A stretch of DNA of 64,000 nucleotides from Williamsia sp. 1135 (GCF_002095395.1 NZ_MJEI01000096.1:62001-126000); one strand, 5' to 3'. Numbered from the stretch's first letter, positions 1 through 8,413 are shown. Program-made: numbers and translations. The notes: generated from the letters alone by a model not told the origin.

Positions 1-347
1 TGATCGCCGGGATCCGGCGAGCACGCGAGATCGTGGCGCAACCTGCGATGGCGGACTGGGCCGGCGACGAGCTCTTCCCCGGCATAGACGTGCAGTCCGA
101 CGAGGACCTCGCCGAGTACATCCGGCTGACCCACAACACCGTCTATCACGTCGCAGGGAGTGTTCGGATGGGCGCGGTCGACGACGACGAGTCGCCGCTC
201 GATCCCGAACTCCGGGTCAAAGGCGTCGACGGTCTCCGCGTCGCCGACGCCTCCGTGTTTCCCGAGCACACCACCGTCAACCCGAACATCACGGTGATGA
301 TGGTCGGCGAGCGGTGCGCCGATCTGATCAAGGCCGCGCGAGACTAG
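1..347 (+). CDS. GMC-family oxidoreductase, C-terminal fragment (5' end outside window)
   Basis: Reading frame 3 is open from the left edge and ends in TAG at 345-347, so only about the last 114 residues are here. The segment HNTVYHVAGSVRMG followed by TTVNPNITVMMVGER is the C-terminal signature of FAD-dependent GMC (glucose-methanol-choline) alcohol oxidoreductases. The first histidine region lies by the active site and the NPN segment contacts the flavin. The substrate cannot be told from this piece; choline-dehydrogenase-like members end this way. The stop codon overlaps the stop of the convergent hydrolase gene in the sequence CTAG. Confidence 0.85.
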   Translation, partial: IAGIRRAREIVAQPAMADWAGDELFPGIDVQSDEDLAEYIRLTHNTVYHVAGSVRMGAVDDDESPLDPELRVKGVDGLRVADASVFPEHTTVNPNITVMMVGERCADLIKAARD

Positions 348-1513
348 GGAGTTCCGCGCTCACGTCCGGCGGCGGCGTCGGCGACGGCCGAATCACCGTC
401 GCGCAGTTCGAGCTCTGCCAGGAACGGATCGATCGCGTCCTCGATCGCCCGGTTGTACTGCTCCGGTTGCTGCCCTGGATTCGCGTGCCCGGTCCCGGGC
501 ATGCGAACCACCAGCAGCCGGCCGTCGGGGCCGCCGGTGCGGTCGAAGAGCGCCCGCTGGCTGTAGTCGACGTCGACCACCGGATCAGCGTCACCGAAGA
601 TCGGCCGGAGGAAGACGAACGCCGGGTTGTTGTCGTCGTCGGAGGTCAGCGTCTCGAGATCGTCCTGAGCGCCGGAGGCGACGATCGCCCGGAACTGCGA
701 TTCGATCAGACCGTTGCTGGCGGTGTTCTTCGACAGGATCTTCCCGTGCAGCACCTCGTCGACGACGCGGGTGAGCTCGCCCACGTCGACGAATCGGTTG
801 CGGCCGGACGACGGGAACAGGTAGCGATCCCTACGTGCCACGGTCTCGACCAGCAGGCGCAGCGATCGACTCTCCCGGGCTCCGGGTAGCCAACCCATCC
901 AGCGCAGCATGTCCTCCCCGGCGTCTCGGCTCTGCGCGCGGACGGCGTGCAGATTGATCGGAGTGCAGTCGAGTATGACGGCCTTCAACTCGAGATCGGT
1001 GTCTTCGGCGATGTGCTCGGCGACCTCGAGTGCGATGATCCCGCCCATACTGTGGCCGGCCAGCACGAGCCGATCGACTCCTTCGCGCAGTGCATGCTGG
1101 GCGATGATCCGGCTGATCACCGCGGTGTCGAGACCGGAGTTGTCGTACTGCACCGCCCAGACCTGACCGATCCTGGTGAACGAGGGCAACTTGATGGCGG
1201 TGGCGCTTGCGTCGAGATTGCCGAGGCCGACGAGATCGACGACCGCGGTGTCCTGGTCGAGCGGGTCCTGCGCGTCGTAGATGTGGTGTACCTGTGGCTG
1301 CGTCGACGCCAGTCTGGCGCGCTCGGGTGCGACGTCGTACACCCAATACTGGGTGCACACGATGACCACGGCCAGCAGTGCGACACCGAGCTGAACGAAC
1401 AAGCGGCCGGATGCTCTGCCTTTGCCCAGTCGGGTCTCGCGCAGCCGTTTTATACGGCGGTCATCGTCCCATTCGGTGACCGGCCGCTGAGCGGGGCGCA
1501 GGTCGGAAGCCAT
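344..1513 (-). CDS. Membrane-anchored alpha/beta hydrolase
   Basis: The 389-residue protein has a charged N-terminus, one membrane segment near residues 38-58 (LFVQLGVALLAVVIVCTQYW) and an extracytoplasmic alpha/beta-hydrolase domain. The nucleophile elbow is GHSMGG. A GDADPVV segment and a late GTGHANPGQ segment supply the likely acid and histidine. The substrate is unknown (esterase, lipase or peptidase). The start is supported by a TAGACT -10 hexamer ending 7 nt before the ATG, which implies a leaderless transcript. It is divergent from the FGE gene. Confidence 0.75.
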   Translation of the reverse strand: MASDLRPAQRPVTEWDDDRRIKRLRETRLGKGRASGRLFVQLGVALLAVVIVCTQYWVYDVAPERARLASTQPQVHHIYDAQDPLDQDTAVVDLVGLGNLDASATAIKLPSFTRIGQVWAVQYDNSGLDTAVISRIIAQHALREGVDRLVLAGHSMGGIIALEVAEHIAEDTDLELKAVILDCTPINLHAVRAQSRDAGEDMLRWMGWLPGARESRSLRLLVETVARRDRYLFPSSGRNRFVDVGELTRVVDEVLHGKILSKNTASNGLIESQFRAIVASGAQDDLETLTSDDDNNPAFVFLRPIFGDADPVVDVDYSQRALFDRTGGPDGRLLVVRMPGTGHANPGQQPEQYNRAIEDAIDPFLAELELRDGDSAVADAAAGRERGTP

Positions 1514-1649
1514 TGCTTCCAGTCTAGGCGCGTGTGGGCGCTGCCGAAGCGGGCGTCGAATCGTTTGACGGCCAACACATCACGCTCACCGCCACCACCG
1601 GTGACCTCCGGCAACAGGCAGATCCGGCCGCTGCCAATACAGTGGCCCC

Positions 1650-2585
1650 ATGACAGATGGTTGCTGTTCGCCGAGCCGGCGCCCGGCCGAAGGTGATTCC
1701 GCCGCTGCTCTGACCCCGCGCGCGAACCCGATGGTGTCCGATTCACTGATCACGGTGCCGGCGCAGACGTTCCGGATGGGCGACGACTCGCACTGGGCGT
1801 ACCCCGCGGACGGGGAGGGGCCCGTGCACGAGGTGTCGCTGTCGGCGTTCCGGCTCGACCGATACGCGGTGACCAATGCGCGCTTCGCCGAGTTCATCGC
1901 CGCGACCGGATGGCGTACCGACGCCGAGAAGTACGAGTGGTCGTTCGTCTTCGACGGCTTTTTACCCGCTGACTTCCCGCCCACCCGCGGGGTCGAGGGC
2001 ACCCCGTGGTGGCGGCAGGTGTTCGGTGCGGATTGGAACCATCCAGAAGGTCCACAGTCCGACATCGACGACCGGCCGGACCATCCGGTGGTCCATGTCT
2101 CGTGGAACGATGCCCGCGCGTTTTGTGCCTGGTCGGGCACCCGGTTGGCGACCGAGGCCGAGTGGGAAGCGGGCGCGCGGGGCGGGTTGACCGGCATGCC
2201 GTTTCCGTGGGGTGACGAGCTCGAACCCGCGGGTGCGCACCGGATGAACGTCTTCCAAGGCGTGTTCCCCGGCGATAACACCGCGGCGGACGGCTTCCTC
2301 GGCACCGCTCCGGTCGACGCGTATGAGCCGAACGGGTACGGGCTGCACAGCATGACGGGCAACGTGTGGGAGTGGTGCGCCGACTGGCGTGACCCCTCGT
2401 ACTACGCGCACTCGCCCGCGCAGAATCCGACGGGGCCGGCCGCCGGAGCGGAGCGTATCCAGCGCGGGGGGTCGTATCTGTGCCACGCGTCGTACTGTCG
2501 GCGGTACCGGGTGTCGGCGCGAATCGGCAGTGCGCCCGACAGCTCCTCGGGGAACGTCGGGTTCCGGGTCGCCGCGGACGTCTGA
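1650..2585 (+). CDS. Formylglycine-generating enzyme (sulfatase-activating, FGE/SUMF1 family)
   Basis: The 311-residue protein has the full FGE-sulfatase fold signature: HPVVHVSWNDARAFCAW, RLATEAEWEAGARGG, GNVWEWCADW, and near the C-terminus GGSYLCHASYCRRYR. The two cysteines of CHASYC (about residues 278 and 283) have the spacing of the copper-binding catalytic pair of the Streptomyces enzyme. FGE oxidises the cysteine of the CxPxR motif of type I sulfatases to formylglycine. The start is taken at 1650, where TACAGT lies 6 nt upstream (leaderless); an internal ATG at 1731 is the alternative. No sulfatase gene is in the window, so its client must lie elsewhere. Confidence 0.88.
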   Translation: MTDGCCSPSRRPAEGDSAAALTPRANPMVSDSLITVPAQTFRMGDDSHWAYPADGEGPVHEVSLSAFRLDRYAVTNARFAEFIAATGWRTDAEKYEWSFVFDGFLPADFPPTRGVEGTPWWRQVFGADWNHPEGPQSDIDDRPDHPVVHVSWNDARAFCAWSGTRLATEAEWEAGARGGLTGMPFPWGDELEPAGAHRMNVFQGVFPGDNTAADGFLGTAPVDAYEPNGYGLHSMTGNVWEWCADWRDPSYYAHSPAQNPTGPAAGAERIQRGGSYLCHASYCRRYRVSARIGSAPDSSSGNVGFRVAADV

Positions 2586-2590
2586 CCCCG

Positions 2591-3160
2591 TCAGTGGGTG
2601 AGGATCACCTTGACGATGGTGATGATCGTGGCCACGGCCGCCACCCCGACCCCGGATGCGATTGTGCGCCACGATACTTTGCTCGACTGCAATCGCTCCA
2701 CCACGAGTCCGAGGAATCCGATTCGGACGATGATGATGGCCGCTGCGCACAGCTGGGCGCCGGGTGGATCGAACAATGCGATCACCTCGAACGACCCGAT
2801 CAGCAAGATTATGAACGGCACCGTGCCGGAGGTGATGATTGGGAACGCATCGCGCAGTGCCGCAGCGAAGTCCATCTTCGACGGCTCCGGGCCTTCGGTC
2901 TCGCCCGGCCGTCGTGCGGTGACCCCGTGGGACAACCACTCGGCGAAGAGATGGGCGAAGAAGGTCGACAACGTGGTTCCGAGTACGAGCCAGGCCGCCT
3001 CACGTTCCTCCACCGCACGTGTCTCGGACACCACCACGACTGACAGCACGAGGATGTTGCCGTAGGCGAACGCCGATATCCGGCGGGCGGCACGAGCGGG
3101 TGGCAATCTGCGGCCACCGTCGCGGCGGGTCAGCGACGTGAAAAACCCGGGTTCTCTCAC
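2591..3160 (-). CDS. Small multi-pass membrane protein of unknown function
   Basis: About 189 residues with four to five hydrophobic segments, among them FAYGNILVLSVVVV, AAWLVLGTTLSTFFAHLFAEWL, TVPFIILLIGSFEVIALF, AAAIIIVRIGFLGLVV and a C-terminal ATIITIVKVIL. No enzymatic motif is visible. I chose the GTG at 3160 because AAGGA lies 10 nt upstream. An in-frame ATG at 3235 would add 25 residues but has no ribosome-binding site and runs under the 5' region of the opposite-strand gene. Its stop is 5 bp from the convergent FGE stop. Confidence 0.6.
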   Translation of the reverse strand: MREPGFFTSLTRRDGGRRLPPARAARRISAFAYGNILVLSVVVVSETRAVEEREAAWLVLGTTLSTFFAHLFAEWLSHGVTARRPGETEGPEPSKMDFAAALRDAFPIITSGTVPFIILLIGSFEVIALFDPPGAQLCAAAIIIVRIGFLGLVVERLQSSKVSWRTIASGVGVAAVATIITIVKVILTH

Positions 3161-3336
3161 GATCTGGTGGTCCTTCTCGTCCGAGTGCTGCTGTGGCGAG
3201 GACGCGTACTGCCGCCCCGGTTGATGTCGACACATCGTACAAAGGCCGGGCCGGTACTCGCGCAGTATCGTCGGTGCGCGCGTCCGTGTTGTTCGTGCGC
3301 TCCTGCGATGTCCGCGGGTGTCCGTATCATCGCGCC

Positions 3337-3711
3337 ATGGACCCCGACGCCGCCCGCGAAGCTCTCGCGACAGAGCGGACCGAGGCCGCGGAGCTGATCG
3401 AGACGATGTCGGTTCGCCTACGGTCGGTGGTCGAGGCCGGTGCAGGCGAGAGCTCAGACGACGAACACGATCCGGAAGGATCGACCCTGGCGTTCGAGCG
3501 TGGCCAGCTCGTCGCGCAGATCGAGAGATCGAAGGCACTGGTTCTCGACATCGACGCTGCGCTGCTCCGGGTCGAAGGCGGGACGTACGGCATCTGTGAA
3601 CGGTGTGGATCCGCGATCGCGGAGGCCCGGCTGGAGGCACTTCCCGCAGCGCGACTGTGCATCACCTGCGCTTCGGCGGCGGACTCGTCGCGGCGCTGGG
3701 GGATACGCTGA
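3337..3711 (+). CDS. DksA/TraR-type C4 zinc-finger protein
   Basis: A 124-residue protein with an acidic helical N-terminus and a C-terminal four-cysteine finger, CERCGSAI...CITC, typical of the DksA/TraR family. Such proteins reach through the RNA polymerase secondary channel; small actinobacterial members are poorly studied and may act differently. The ATG at 3337 is supported by TATCAT ending exactly 6 nt upstream, pointing to a leaderless mRNA. The reading frame stays open further upstream, but that part does not look like the family. Confidence 0.8.
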   Translation: MDPDAAREALATERTEAAELIETMSVRLRSVVEAGAGESSDDEHDPEGSTLAFERGQLVAQIERSKALVLDIDAALLRVEGGTYGICERCGSAIAEARLEALPAARLCITCASAADSSRRWGIR

Positions 3712-3750
3712 CGACCGGAGCTTCGCGGCGACGCGCCGCGACGACCATTC

Positions 3751-4113
3751 GTGAAGACGGGGATCATGGGCACATTTCAGAAGATCGCAGCAGTGGTGAA
3801 CACGGGATTCGGGGTCGTCGCGCGTATCCCCGTGCTCGACAAGATCATCGGCAAGGCGATCACCACCATCACCTACACCGGTCGCAAGTCGGGTAAGACC
3901 TTCTCCATCCCGGTCGCATACAAACGTTCCGGCGACGAGGTGGTCATCGCCGTCGCGATGCCCGACAAGAAGACCTGGTGGCGCAACTTCTCCGGCGAGG
4001 GCGCACCGATCTCGATCAAGCTCGACGGCGTCGACCGCCCGGGGCACGGGGTGAGCCGCCGCAACGACAAAGGCCAGGTGTCGGTGAAGGTGACGCTGGA
4101 GTCGTCCATCTGA
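3751..4113 (+). CDS. Small FDOR/nitroreductase-like (split-barrel) protein
   Basis: A 120-residue protein with ITTITYTGRKSGKTFSIPVAYKRSGDEVVIAVAMPDKKTWWRNF. This resembles the TGRKSG...P...WxxN pattern of the deazaflavin(F420)-dependent nitroreductase (DUF385) group, though shorter than typical members. Cofactor use is inferred and uncertain. It may start at GTG 3751 or at ATG 3766. It follows the DksA-like gene by 39 nt. Confidence 0.55.
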   Translation: MKTGIMGTFQKIAAVVNTGFGVVARIPVLDKIIGKAITTITYTGRKSGKTFSIPVAYKRSGDEVVIAVAMPDKKTWWRNFSGEGAPISIKLDGVDRPGHGVSRRNDKGQVSVKVTLESSI

Positions 4114-4172
4114 GAAAAGCCTTACCCGCCAGGTAATCGCTGGGCCCGGGTCGGGCGGTGCAGCCTTGTTTC

Positions 4173-4607
4173 ATGGACGACAGGGTGCAGGACCTCAGAC
4201 CAGATCCGAGACAGCCGGCGCTGCTGCGCCGCGCATTCGCTGTCGCGGCCGCCGGACGTCTCGCATGGGGCGTTGCGGCGCTCGTGTCGCCGGGCGCAAA
4301 CCTACGCGCTGCCGGGGTCCCGGAACTCCAGACGCCAGAGGTGACCTATTTGACGAGGGTGTTCGGTGCCCGCGCAGTGGCCATCGGAGTCGGTTACCTC
4401 CAGGGAGATACTCCGGCGCGAGCGCGATGGCAACGGCTCGGGCTTCTCGTCGATTCTCTCGACACGGTCGGCGGGCTGAATGCGTTGCGGAGTATCGACG
4501 ACGCACCACGCCGCCGCGCGGCCGTACTCCTGGTGGCCATCACGGGCACCTATACGGCTCTGGGGATTGCCGGCTCCGTGCACGCGTTGCTGTCCGATCG
4601 CCACTGA
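4173..4607 (+). CDS. Small membrane protein, DUF4267-like
   Basis: A 144-residue protein with three or four weakly hydrophobic helices (FAVAAAGRLAWGVAALV, YLTRVFGARAVAIGVGY, VLLVAITGTYTALGIAGSVHALL). The spacing resembles DUF4267-type integral membrane proteins of actinobacteria; no function can be assigned. The ATG at 4173 has CAGCCT 6 nt upstream, a weak -10. The TGA stop forms part of the bidirectional terminator downstream. Confidence 0.55.
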   Translation: MDDRVQDLRPDPRQPALLRRAFAVAAAGRLAWGVAALVSPGANLRAAGVPELQTPEVTYLTRVFGARAVAIGVGYLQGDTPARARWQRLGLLVDSLDTVGGLNALRSIDDAPRRRAAVLLVAITGTYTALGIAGSVHALLSDRH

Positions 4608-4673
4608 AAACCGGCCCATACGAAAGCTCCGAGGGAACATTTCCCTCGGAGCTCTCCTATGGAGCGGTTTTCA
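4605..4673. terminator. Bidirectional terminator: nested inverted repeats
   Basis: A perfect 13-bp stem (4625-4637 with 4641-4653, AGCTCCGAGGGAA, 3-nt loop) sits inside a second 9-bp inverted repeat TGAAAACCG/CGGTTTTCA (4605-4613 with 4665-4673). It lies between two convergent genes and its outer arms give A-rich/T-rich flanks on both strands, as expected for a bidirectional intrinsic terminator. Confidence 0.85.
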
Positions 4674-4683
4674 GGGCGCCGGC

Positions 4684-6024
4684 TCAGTTGAACGTGCAGC
4701 CGTTGACCGGTTTGTCGGCGAAACGGTCCAGCAGGTAGTCGATCACCCCGTTGGTGACGATGCCGTCGATGACCTCGGGCCCGAAATGGTTGGGAATGAC
4801 CAATCCCGGCCCGATCGGGGGTAGTTCGTTGGTGCGGAACGTGACGTCGGCGCCGCCGTCGCACCAACTCGTGGCGAGTGCTTTCACCTGATTGTGAGGA
4901 ATGGTGTCGTCGTTGATACCTGCGGTGAGCAAGACGGGTGTGCTCGGCGTCAGCGTTCCGATTCGCTGCTGCTCGAAAATGGGTGCGGCCTCGGGGATGG
5001 TCTCGAGATTCGCCAGCAATGATCGGCCGTCTCTGGTCAGCGAGCTCGTCCGCAGGAAGGGGTGCTTGAGGATCACATCGCCTATGCACTCCGTGCTGAG
5101 TTGATCGAGCAGCACCTGACCCGCGGGTGAGGTCCGTTCGCGTAGGGGCTCTTTCAGATTCGGATGCCGCGCGACGAATCCGTTGATGGCGAAGCCGATC
5201 GCGCCCCCGATGAGGTTTCCGTCGTCGATCTTGGTCAGCACGGCGAGTAGATCAGCGGGTGGTGCACCCGACCAGGTTCCCTTGAGGTTCAACTCGGGCG
5301 CGTAGGTCGGCTGGAGTTCGGCTGCGGCGGCGGTGGCACCGCCACCCTGCGAGTAGCCCCAGAACGCGATCGGCGTCTGCGGTCCGGTGCCGCTGATCGC
5401 GTTCGCGGCCCGTGCTGCGTCGAGGACCGCGTGTGCCTCTTCGATGCGATTGACGTACGTGTGGACGCCCGGAGTGCCCAGCCCGATGTAGTCGGTGACG
5501 AAGACCCTTGCTCCCAACGCGTTCCACCGTGCCGCAGCGGGCGCTTCCTGATTCGCGGACAGGGACAGCTGATCGGGTTCCAGGAGTAGACCGGTGGAGA
5601 ATGCCAGGGAGGGCGCGCAGTGGTCGCCTTGGCCCATGGTGCCGGGGGCGATCACGATGGTGGGCCGCTCGCCTGCGCCCTGCCACGGTTGGGTCGAGTC
5701 GATGAAGGTTCCGGTCACCACGGTGGGATCCCCGGTCTCCAGCTGCGACGTGTACATCACTCGCTTCGCCGAGCCCGGCCACGGGCCGTTGAGGCCGGGT
5801 ACGGACACGAGCAGCGGCATCGGTTCGGTACGAACCACCGAACCGGGCGTACTCGAGACGTCCGTGGGCGGTTGGTAGAACGCGGTCACCGGCGCTGCGG
5901 TCGCCTGCGGGACTGCGGTGTTCATACCGACAGCGGTCGCGATCGAGAGCAACACGGCGAGTACCCCTGCTCGGCCGCGCCGGCGACGTGGCGACCGGTT
6001 GGAGGTCGAATCGTCGTTGGTCAT
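4684..6024 (-). CDS. Secreted lipase (LIP / triacylglycerol lipase family)
   Basis: A 446-residue protein with an arginine-rich N-terminus and a hydrophobic signal segment (AGVLAVLLSIATAVGMNTAV) ending near ATAAP. The mature part is an alpha/beta hydrolase with the nucleophile in GYSQGG, the acid region TAGINDDTIPHNQ and a late histidine in IPNHFG, matching the secretory lipase (LIP) family. It is expected to hydrolyse acylglycerols or other lipid esters outside the cell. It lies 56 bp downstream of the cholesterol-oxidase-like gene on the same strand and is probably co-transcribed, which suggests joint use of sterol esters or lipids. GAAAG precedes the ATG. Confidence 0.8.
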   Translation of the reverse strand: MTNDDSTSNRSPRRRRGRAGVLAVLLSIATAVGMNTAVPQATAAPVTAFYQPPTDVSSTPGSVVRTEPMPLLVSVPGLNGPWPGSAKRVMYTSQLETGDPTVVTGTFIDSTQPWQGAGERPTIVIAPGTMGQGDHCAPSLAFSTGLLLEPDQLSLSANQEAPAAARWNALGARVFVTDYIGLGTPGVHTYVNRIEEAHAVLDAARAANAISGTGPQTPIAFWGYSQGGGATAAAAELQPTYAPELNLKGTWSGAPPADLLAVLTKIDDGNLIGGAIGFAINGFVARHPNLKEPLRERTSPAGQVLLDQLSTECIGDVILKHPFLRTSSLTRDGRSLLANLETIPEAAPIFEQQRIGTLTPSTPVLLTAGINDDTIPHNQVKALATSWCDGGADVTFRTNELPPIGPGLVIPNHFGPEVIDGIVTNGVIDYLLDRFADKPVNGCTFN

Positions 6025-6080
6025 GGTGCTTTCCTGTCCCCGGTCAGTGTGTGCAAATGTTGCTCGATCACGCGTGGCCG

Positions 6081-7667
6081 TCATATCGCGGCACCCACGT
6101 CGCGGACGACGATCTGGTCGAGCGCGCGCTCGGCCACCGCAGCGATGGTCATCGATGGGTTGCAGGCCGCGGAGTTGCCCGGCATCAGCGCGCCGTCGAG
6201 AACGTACAACCCGGGTTGGCCGTGTACCCGGCCCTCGAGGTCGCAGACCGATCCCATGCTCGCGCCACCGAGGGGATGCCAGGTGGACGGGAATGCCAGG
6301 TTGGTATCGGTGAGAATGCCTGCCGGTCCGGCGATCTTGCGCACGGCGGGTCCGATGTGACCGTTCTGGATGGCAGAATCGGCGTCCGTCGGCCAGCGCA
6401 GGCGCGCGTCGTCGGCGGCGGAGTCGTAGTAGAACCGGCCACGCCCTCGGCTGACCCCGTAGCCGACCATCATCGTGCTCCGCGCGTCGAACGACAGTGG
6501 TGGCACGGAGGCCTGGATGACGGTGAACGCGGATTCCGGGTTGTCCCAGTTCTTGCTGCCGTAGACGACCGGGCCACCCTGTGGTGCACCGAATTCGGTC
6601 TCCAGGTTGGTCCAGACGTAGATCCGGTCCGCGTTCGAGCCCCAGTTGCCGCCCAGATCGTCCGGCATGTCGGGGATCTGACCTTTGGCGGCAGCGCACA
6701 TCAGCAGCTTGGTGGTGTTCATGCTGCCCGCGGCCATGATCAGCGCCTTGGTGGTCAGGATCTTGTTCTCGAGCACCTTTCCGGAGGTGTCGGTCCGCTC
6801 GACGTGGACGATCCACCGGCCGTCCTTGGCCCGCTCGACATCGGTGACCTGATGCAGCGTCTGTACCGTCGCGAGACCGGTTGCCTCCGCTGCGGCGATG
6901 TAGGTGACGTCTACCGAGTGCTTGCCGCCGTTGTTGACCCCGAGTGCACCGGATCCGTTCGAATACGACGGCTTCATCTTGCCCGCGACCTCGTCGAGGG
7001 CGAAGTTCCAGTCGATCGGCATCGGGATCTTCGACACCGGGAGCCCGGCTCGCCTGACGTTGTCGGCAAACACTCTCGGCGCCCGATAGTTCTCGCTCGC
7101 GATCAACTCGTCCGGAGCGACCTGCAGTTGCAGCATCCGGGCCACACGCGGGTAGTGGACCCGGTTCATCAGCGCCCAGTCGAGCTCCTGCGGGAAGTGT
7201 GTGTTGAACACGGATTCCGCGGGCTGCAACGTCATCCCCTGATAGACCAGCGACCCGCCGCCGACGCCTGCCGCGCACAACGTCGTCATGTTGTCGCCGA
7301 CAACAGCTTCTAGGAGCCCGACGTAGGGGTCGAACACCGCGGGCCTGCCGAAGAGCTGCGGATCGGACTTGTGCCAAAGAATCCGCTTGTCCGGGGCGGT
7401 GGCGTCGGGGAAGGTGTTGGCGTTCGGACCTGTGGGCCAGCGTTTTCCGCGCTCGAGCACCGTCACCGGAACACCGGCCTCGGCCAGGCGCAGGGCGGCG
7501 ACACCGCCGCCGAAGCCGGACCCGATGACCACCGCACGGTGGTCTTCGCGGGTCAGCGGGACCGCGGCGGGATTCGGCGCGGCCTGCGCAAGCACCCTGG
7601 AGCCGGCCAGCGCAACACCCGCGGCGGCCGCACCGGTCAGAAAGGTACGGCGTTTGATGGCAGAAAT
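6081..7667 (-). CDS. Cholesterol-oxidase-like GMC flavoenzyme with Tat signal; probable ATT start
   Basis: The body matches class I cholesterol oxidases and related GMC enzymes: the FAD dinucleotide motif VVIGSGFGGGVAALRLAEAG, GVGGGSLVYQGMT, and the C-terminal HPLGGASMG and CNPSMTIAA blocks. These enzymes oxidise and isomerise 3-beta-hydroxysterols. Read upstream of the first GTG (7595), the frame encodes IKRRTFLTGAAAAGVALAG, a textbook Tat signal, but contains no ATG, GTG or TTG. An ATT at 7667 would give MSAIKRRTFL, with GGGGG 7 nt upstream. Either this rare start is used or a base is missing; starting at 7595 would lose the export signal. Total 528 residues. The exact sterol substrate is not proven. 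Confidence 0.8.
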   Translation of the reverse strand: MSAIKRRTFLTGAAAAGVALAGSRVLAQAAPNPAAVPLTREDHRAVVIGSGFGGGVAALRLAEAGVPVTVLERGKRWPTGPNANTFPDATAPDKRILWHKSDPQLFGRPAVFDPYVGLLEAVVGDNMTTLCAAGVGGGSLVYQGMTLQPAESVFNTHFPQELDWALMNRVHYPRVARMLQLQVAPDELIASENYRAPRVFADNVRRAGLPVSKIPMPIDWNFALDEVAGKMKPSYSNGSGALGVNNGGKHSVDVTYIAAAEATGLATVQTLHQVTDVERAKDGRWIVHVERTDTSGKVLENKILTTKALIMAAGSMNTTKLLMCAAAKGQIPDMPDDLGGNWGSNADRIYVWTNLETEFGAPQGGPVVYGSKNWDNPESAFTVIQASVPPLSFDARSTMMVGYGVSRGRGRFYYDSAADDARLRWPTDADSAIQNGHIGPAVRKIAGPAGILTDTNLAFPSTWHPLGGASMGSVCDLEGRVHGQPGLYVLDGALMPGNSAACNPSMTIAAVAERALDQIVVRDVGAAI

Positions 7668-7742
7668 GACATGACCCCCATTGGCTGTCGCACTTCGCTG
7701 CGTCCGGAGACCCTTGCGGTCCCGACCCCCACAGCGTGCTCA

Positions 7743-7772
7743 AACCTAGACACTCTGAGCACAGAGTGTCAA
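7743..7772 (-). promoter_or_regulatory. Promoter with palindromic operator in its spacer (sterol oxidase/lipase unit)
   Basis: On the minus strand TTGACA (7772-7767) and TAGGTT (7748-7743) are separated by 18 bp, a good housekeeping-type promoter about 70 nt before the oxidase start. The perfect inverted repeat GACACTCTG-(4 nt)-CAGAGTGTC (7749-7770) fills the spacer and overlaps the -35 box, so a bound dimer would exclude RNA polymerase. The TetR gene ending at 7818 is the obvious candidate regulator; binding is inferred. Confidence 0.75.
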
Positions 7773-7777
7773 GAATT

Positions 7778-7793
7778 ACTGCAGACCTGCAGT
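7778..7793. promoter_or_regulatory. Second palindrome upstream of the oxidase promoter
   Basis: ACTGCAG-(2)-CTGCAGT is a perfect 7-bp-arm inverted repeat 6 bp upstream of the -35 box. It could bind a second dimer or an activator. Its sequence is unrelated to the spacer palindrome. Confidence 0.4.
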
Positions 7794-7817
7794 GTGCCCG
7801 GTGTCACGGGAAAACAG

Positions 7818-8387
7818 TCACGGGTATGAGGGCAGCGCAGGCCCGAGCCAGCGCGTCAGGAACTTTCGTAGATCGTCATCGGAATGGATCGCCTCGTCGT
7901 CGAACAACACGACGGACAGTCCCAGGCGCAGCGAGATCTCGACGATGTCGTCGAGATTCGCCTTCACGGCGGCATTGCGTTCGGCCAGGGGTGAGAGGAG
8001 TTCGTGAGCAATGGGTCTGGCTCGGGTCATCATCCCGGTGTCGAAAACGGGATTGCCTTCACCGGCCGTCCAGAGGGTGGCGAGAAGTTGATCGTCGCGG
8101 ACGAGTGCGCGACCGCTGACGATCAGTTCGACGATGTACTCGACCGGTGACTCGATCGCTTCCATGCGAGATCGGATGGCAGACAGGATCTCCAGCGCGA
8201 CTCCGGCGATCGCCTGCGACACCAGATCCTCGCGCGATCCGAAGATCGAGTAGACGGTCTGTCGTGAGACCCCCGCGGCCGACGCGACCGCCGCGATGTT
8301 CACCGCCTCGAATCCGCCGCTCCCGATCAGGCCGAGAGTGGCGTCGAGGATTTTCTGGCGCGACCGCATCCGGTCATTATCAACCAC
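7818..8387 (-). CDS. TetR-family transcriptional regulator
   Basis: A 189-residue protein with the N-terminal TetR helix-turn-helix (FEAVNIAAVASAAGVSRQTVYSIFGSREDLV, about residues 26-56) and a helical ligand-binding C-terminal domain. GTG 8387 and ATG 8369 are both possible starts. It sits directly upstream of, and on the same strand as, the oxidase/lipase genes, whose promoter holds a perfect palindrome. The likely role is a repressor released by a sterol or fatty-acyl ligand; this is inference from position. Confidence 0.82.
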   Translation of the reverse strand: MVDNDRMRSRQKILDATLGLIGSGGFEAVNIAAVASAAGVSRQTVYSIFGSREDLVSQAIAGVALEILSAIRSRMEAIESPVEYIVELIVSGRALVRDDQLLATLWTAGEGNPVFDTGMMTRARPIAHELLSPLAERNAAVKANLDDIVEISLRLGLSVVLFDDEAIHSDDDLRKFLTRWLGPALPSYP

Positions 8388-8413
8388 GTCGGGCCGGGTG
8401 AGAGGATGGTCGC

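Noticed and set aside
344-347. Overlapping stop codons CTAG of convergent genes as a regulatory site
   Set aside because: Tail-to-tail stop overlap is common in compact genomes and also occurs at 47117-47120; no further signal.
4684-7743. A single 1019-codon minus-strand ORF spanning the lipase and oxidase genes
   Set aside because: Its N-terminal two thirds is Arg/Gly-rich shadow sequence antiphase to the GMC oxidase; only the part from 6024 is the real lipase.
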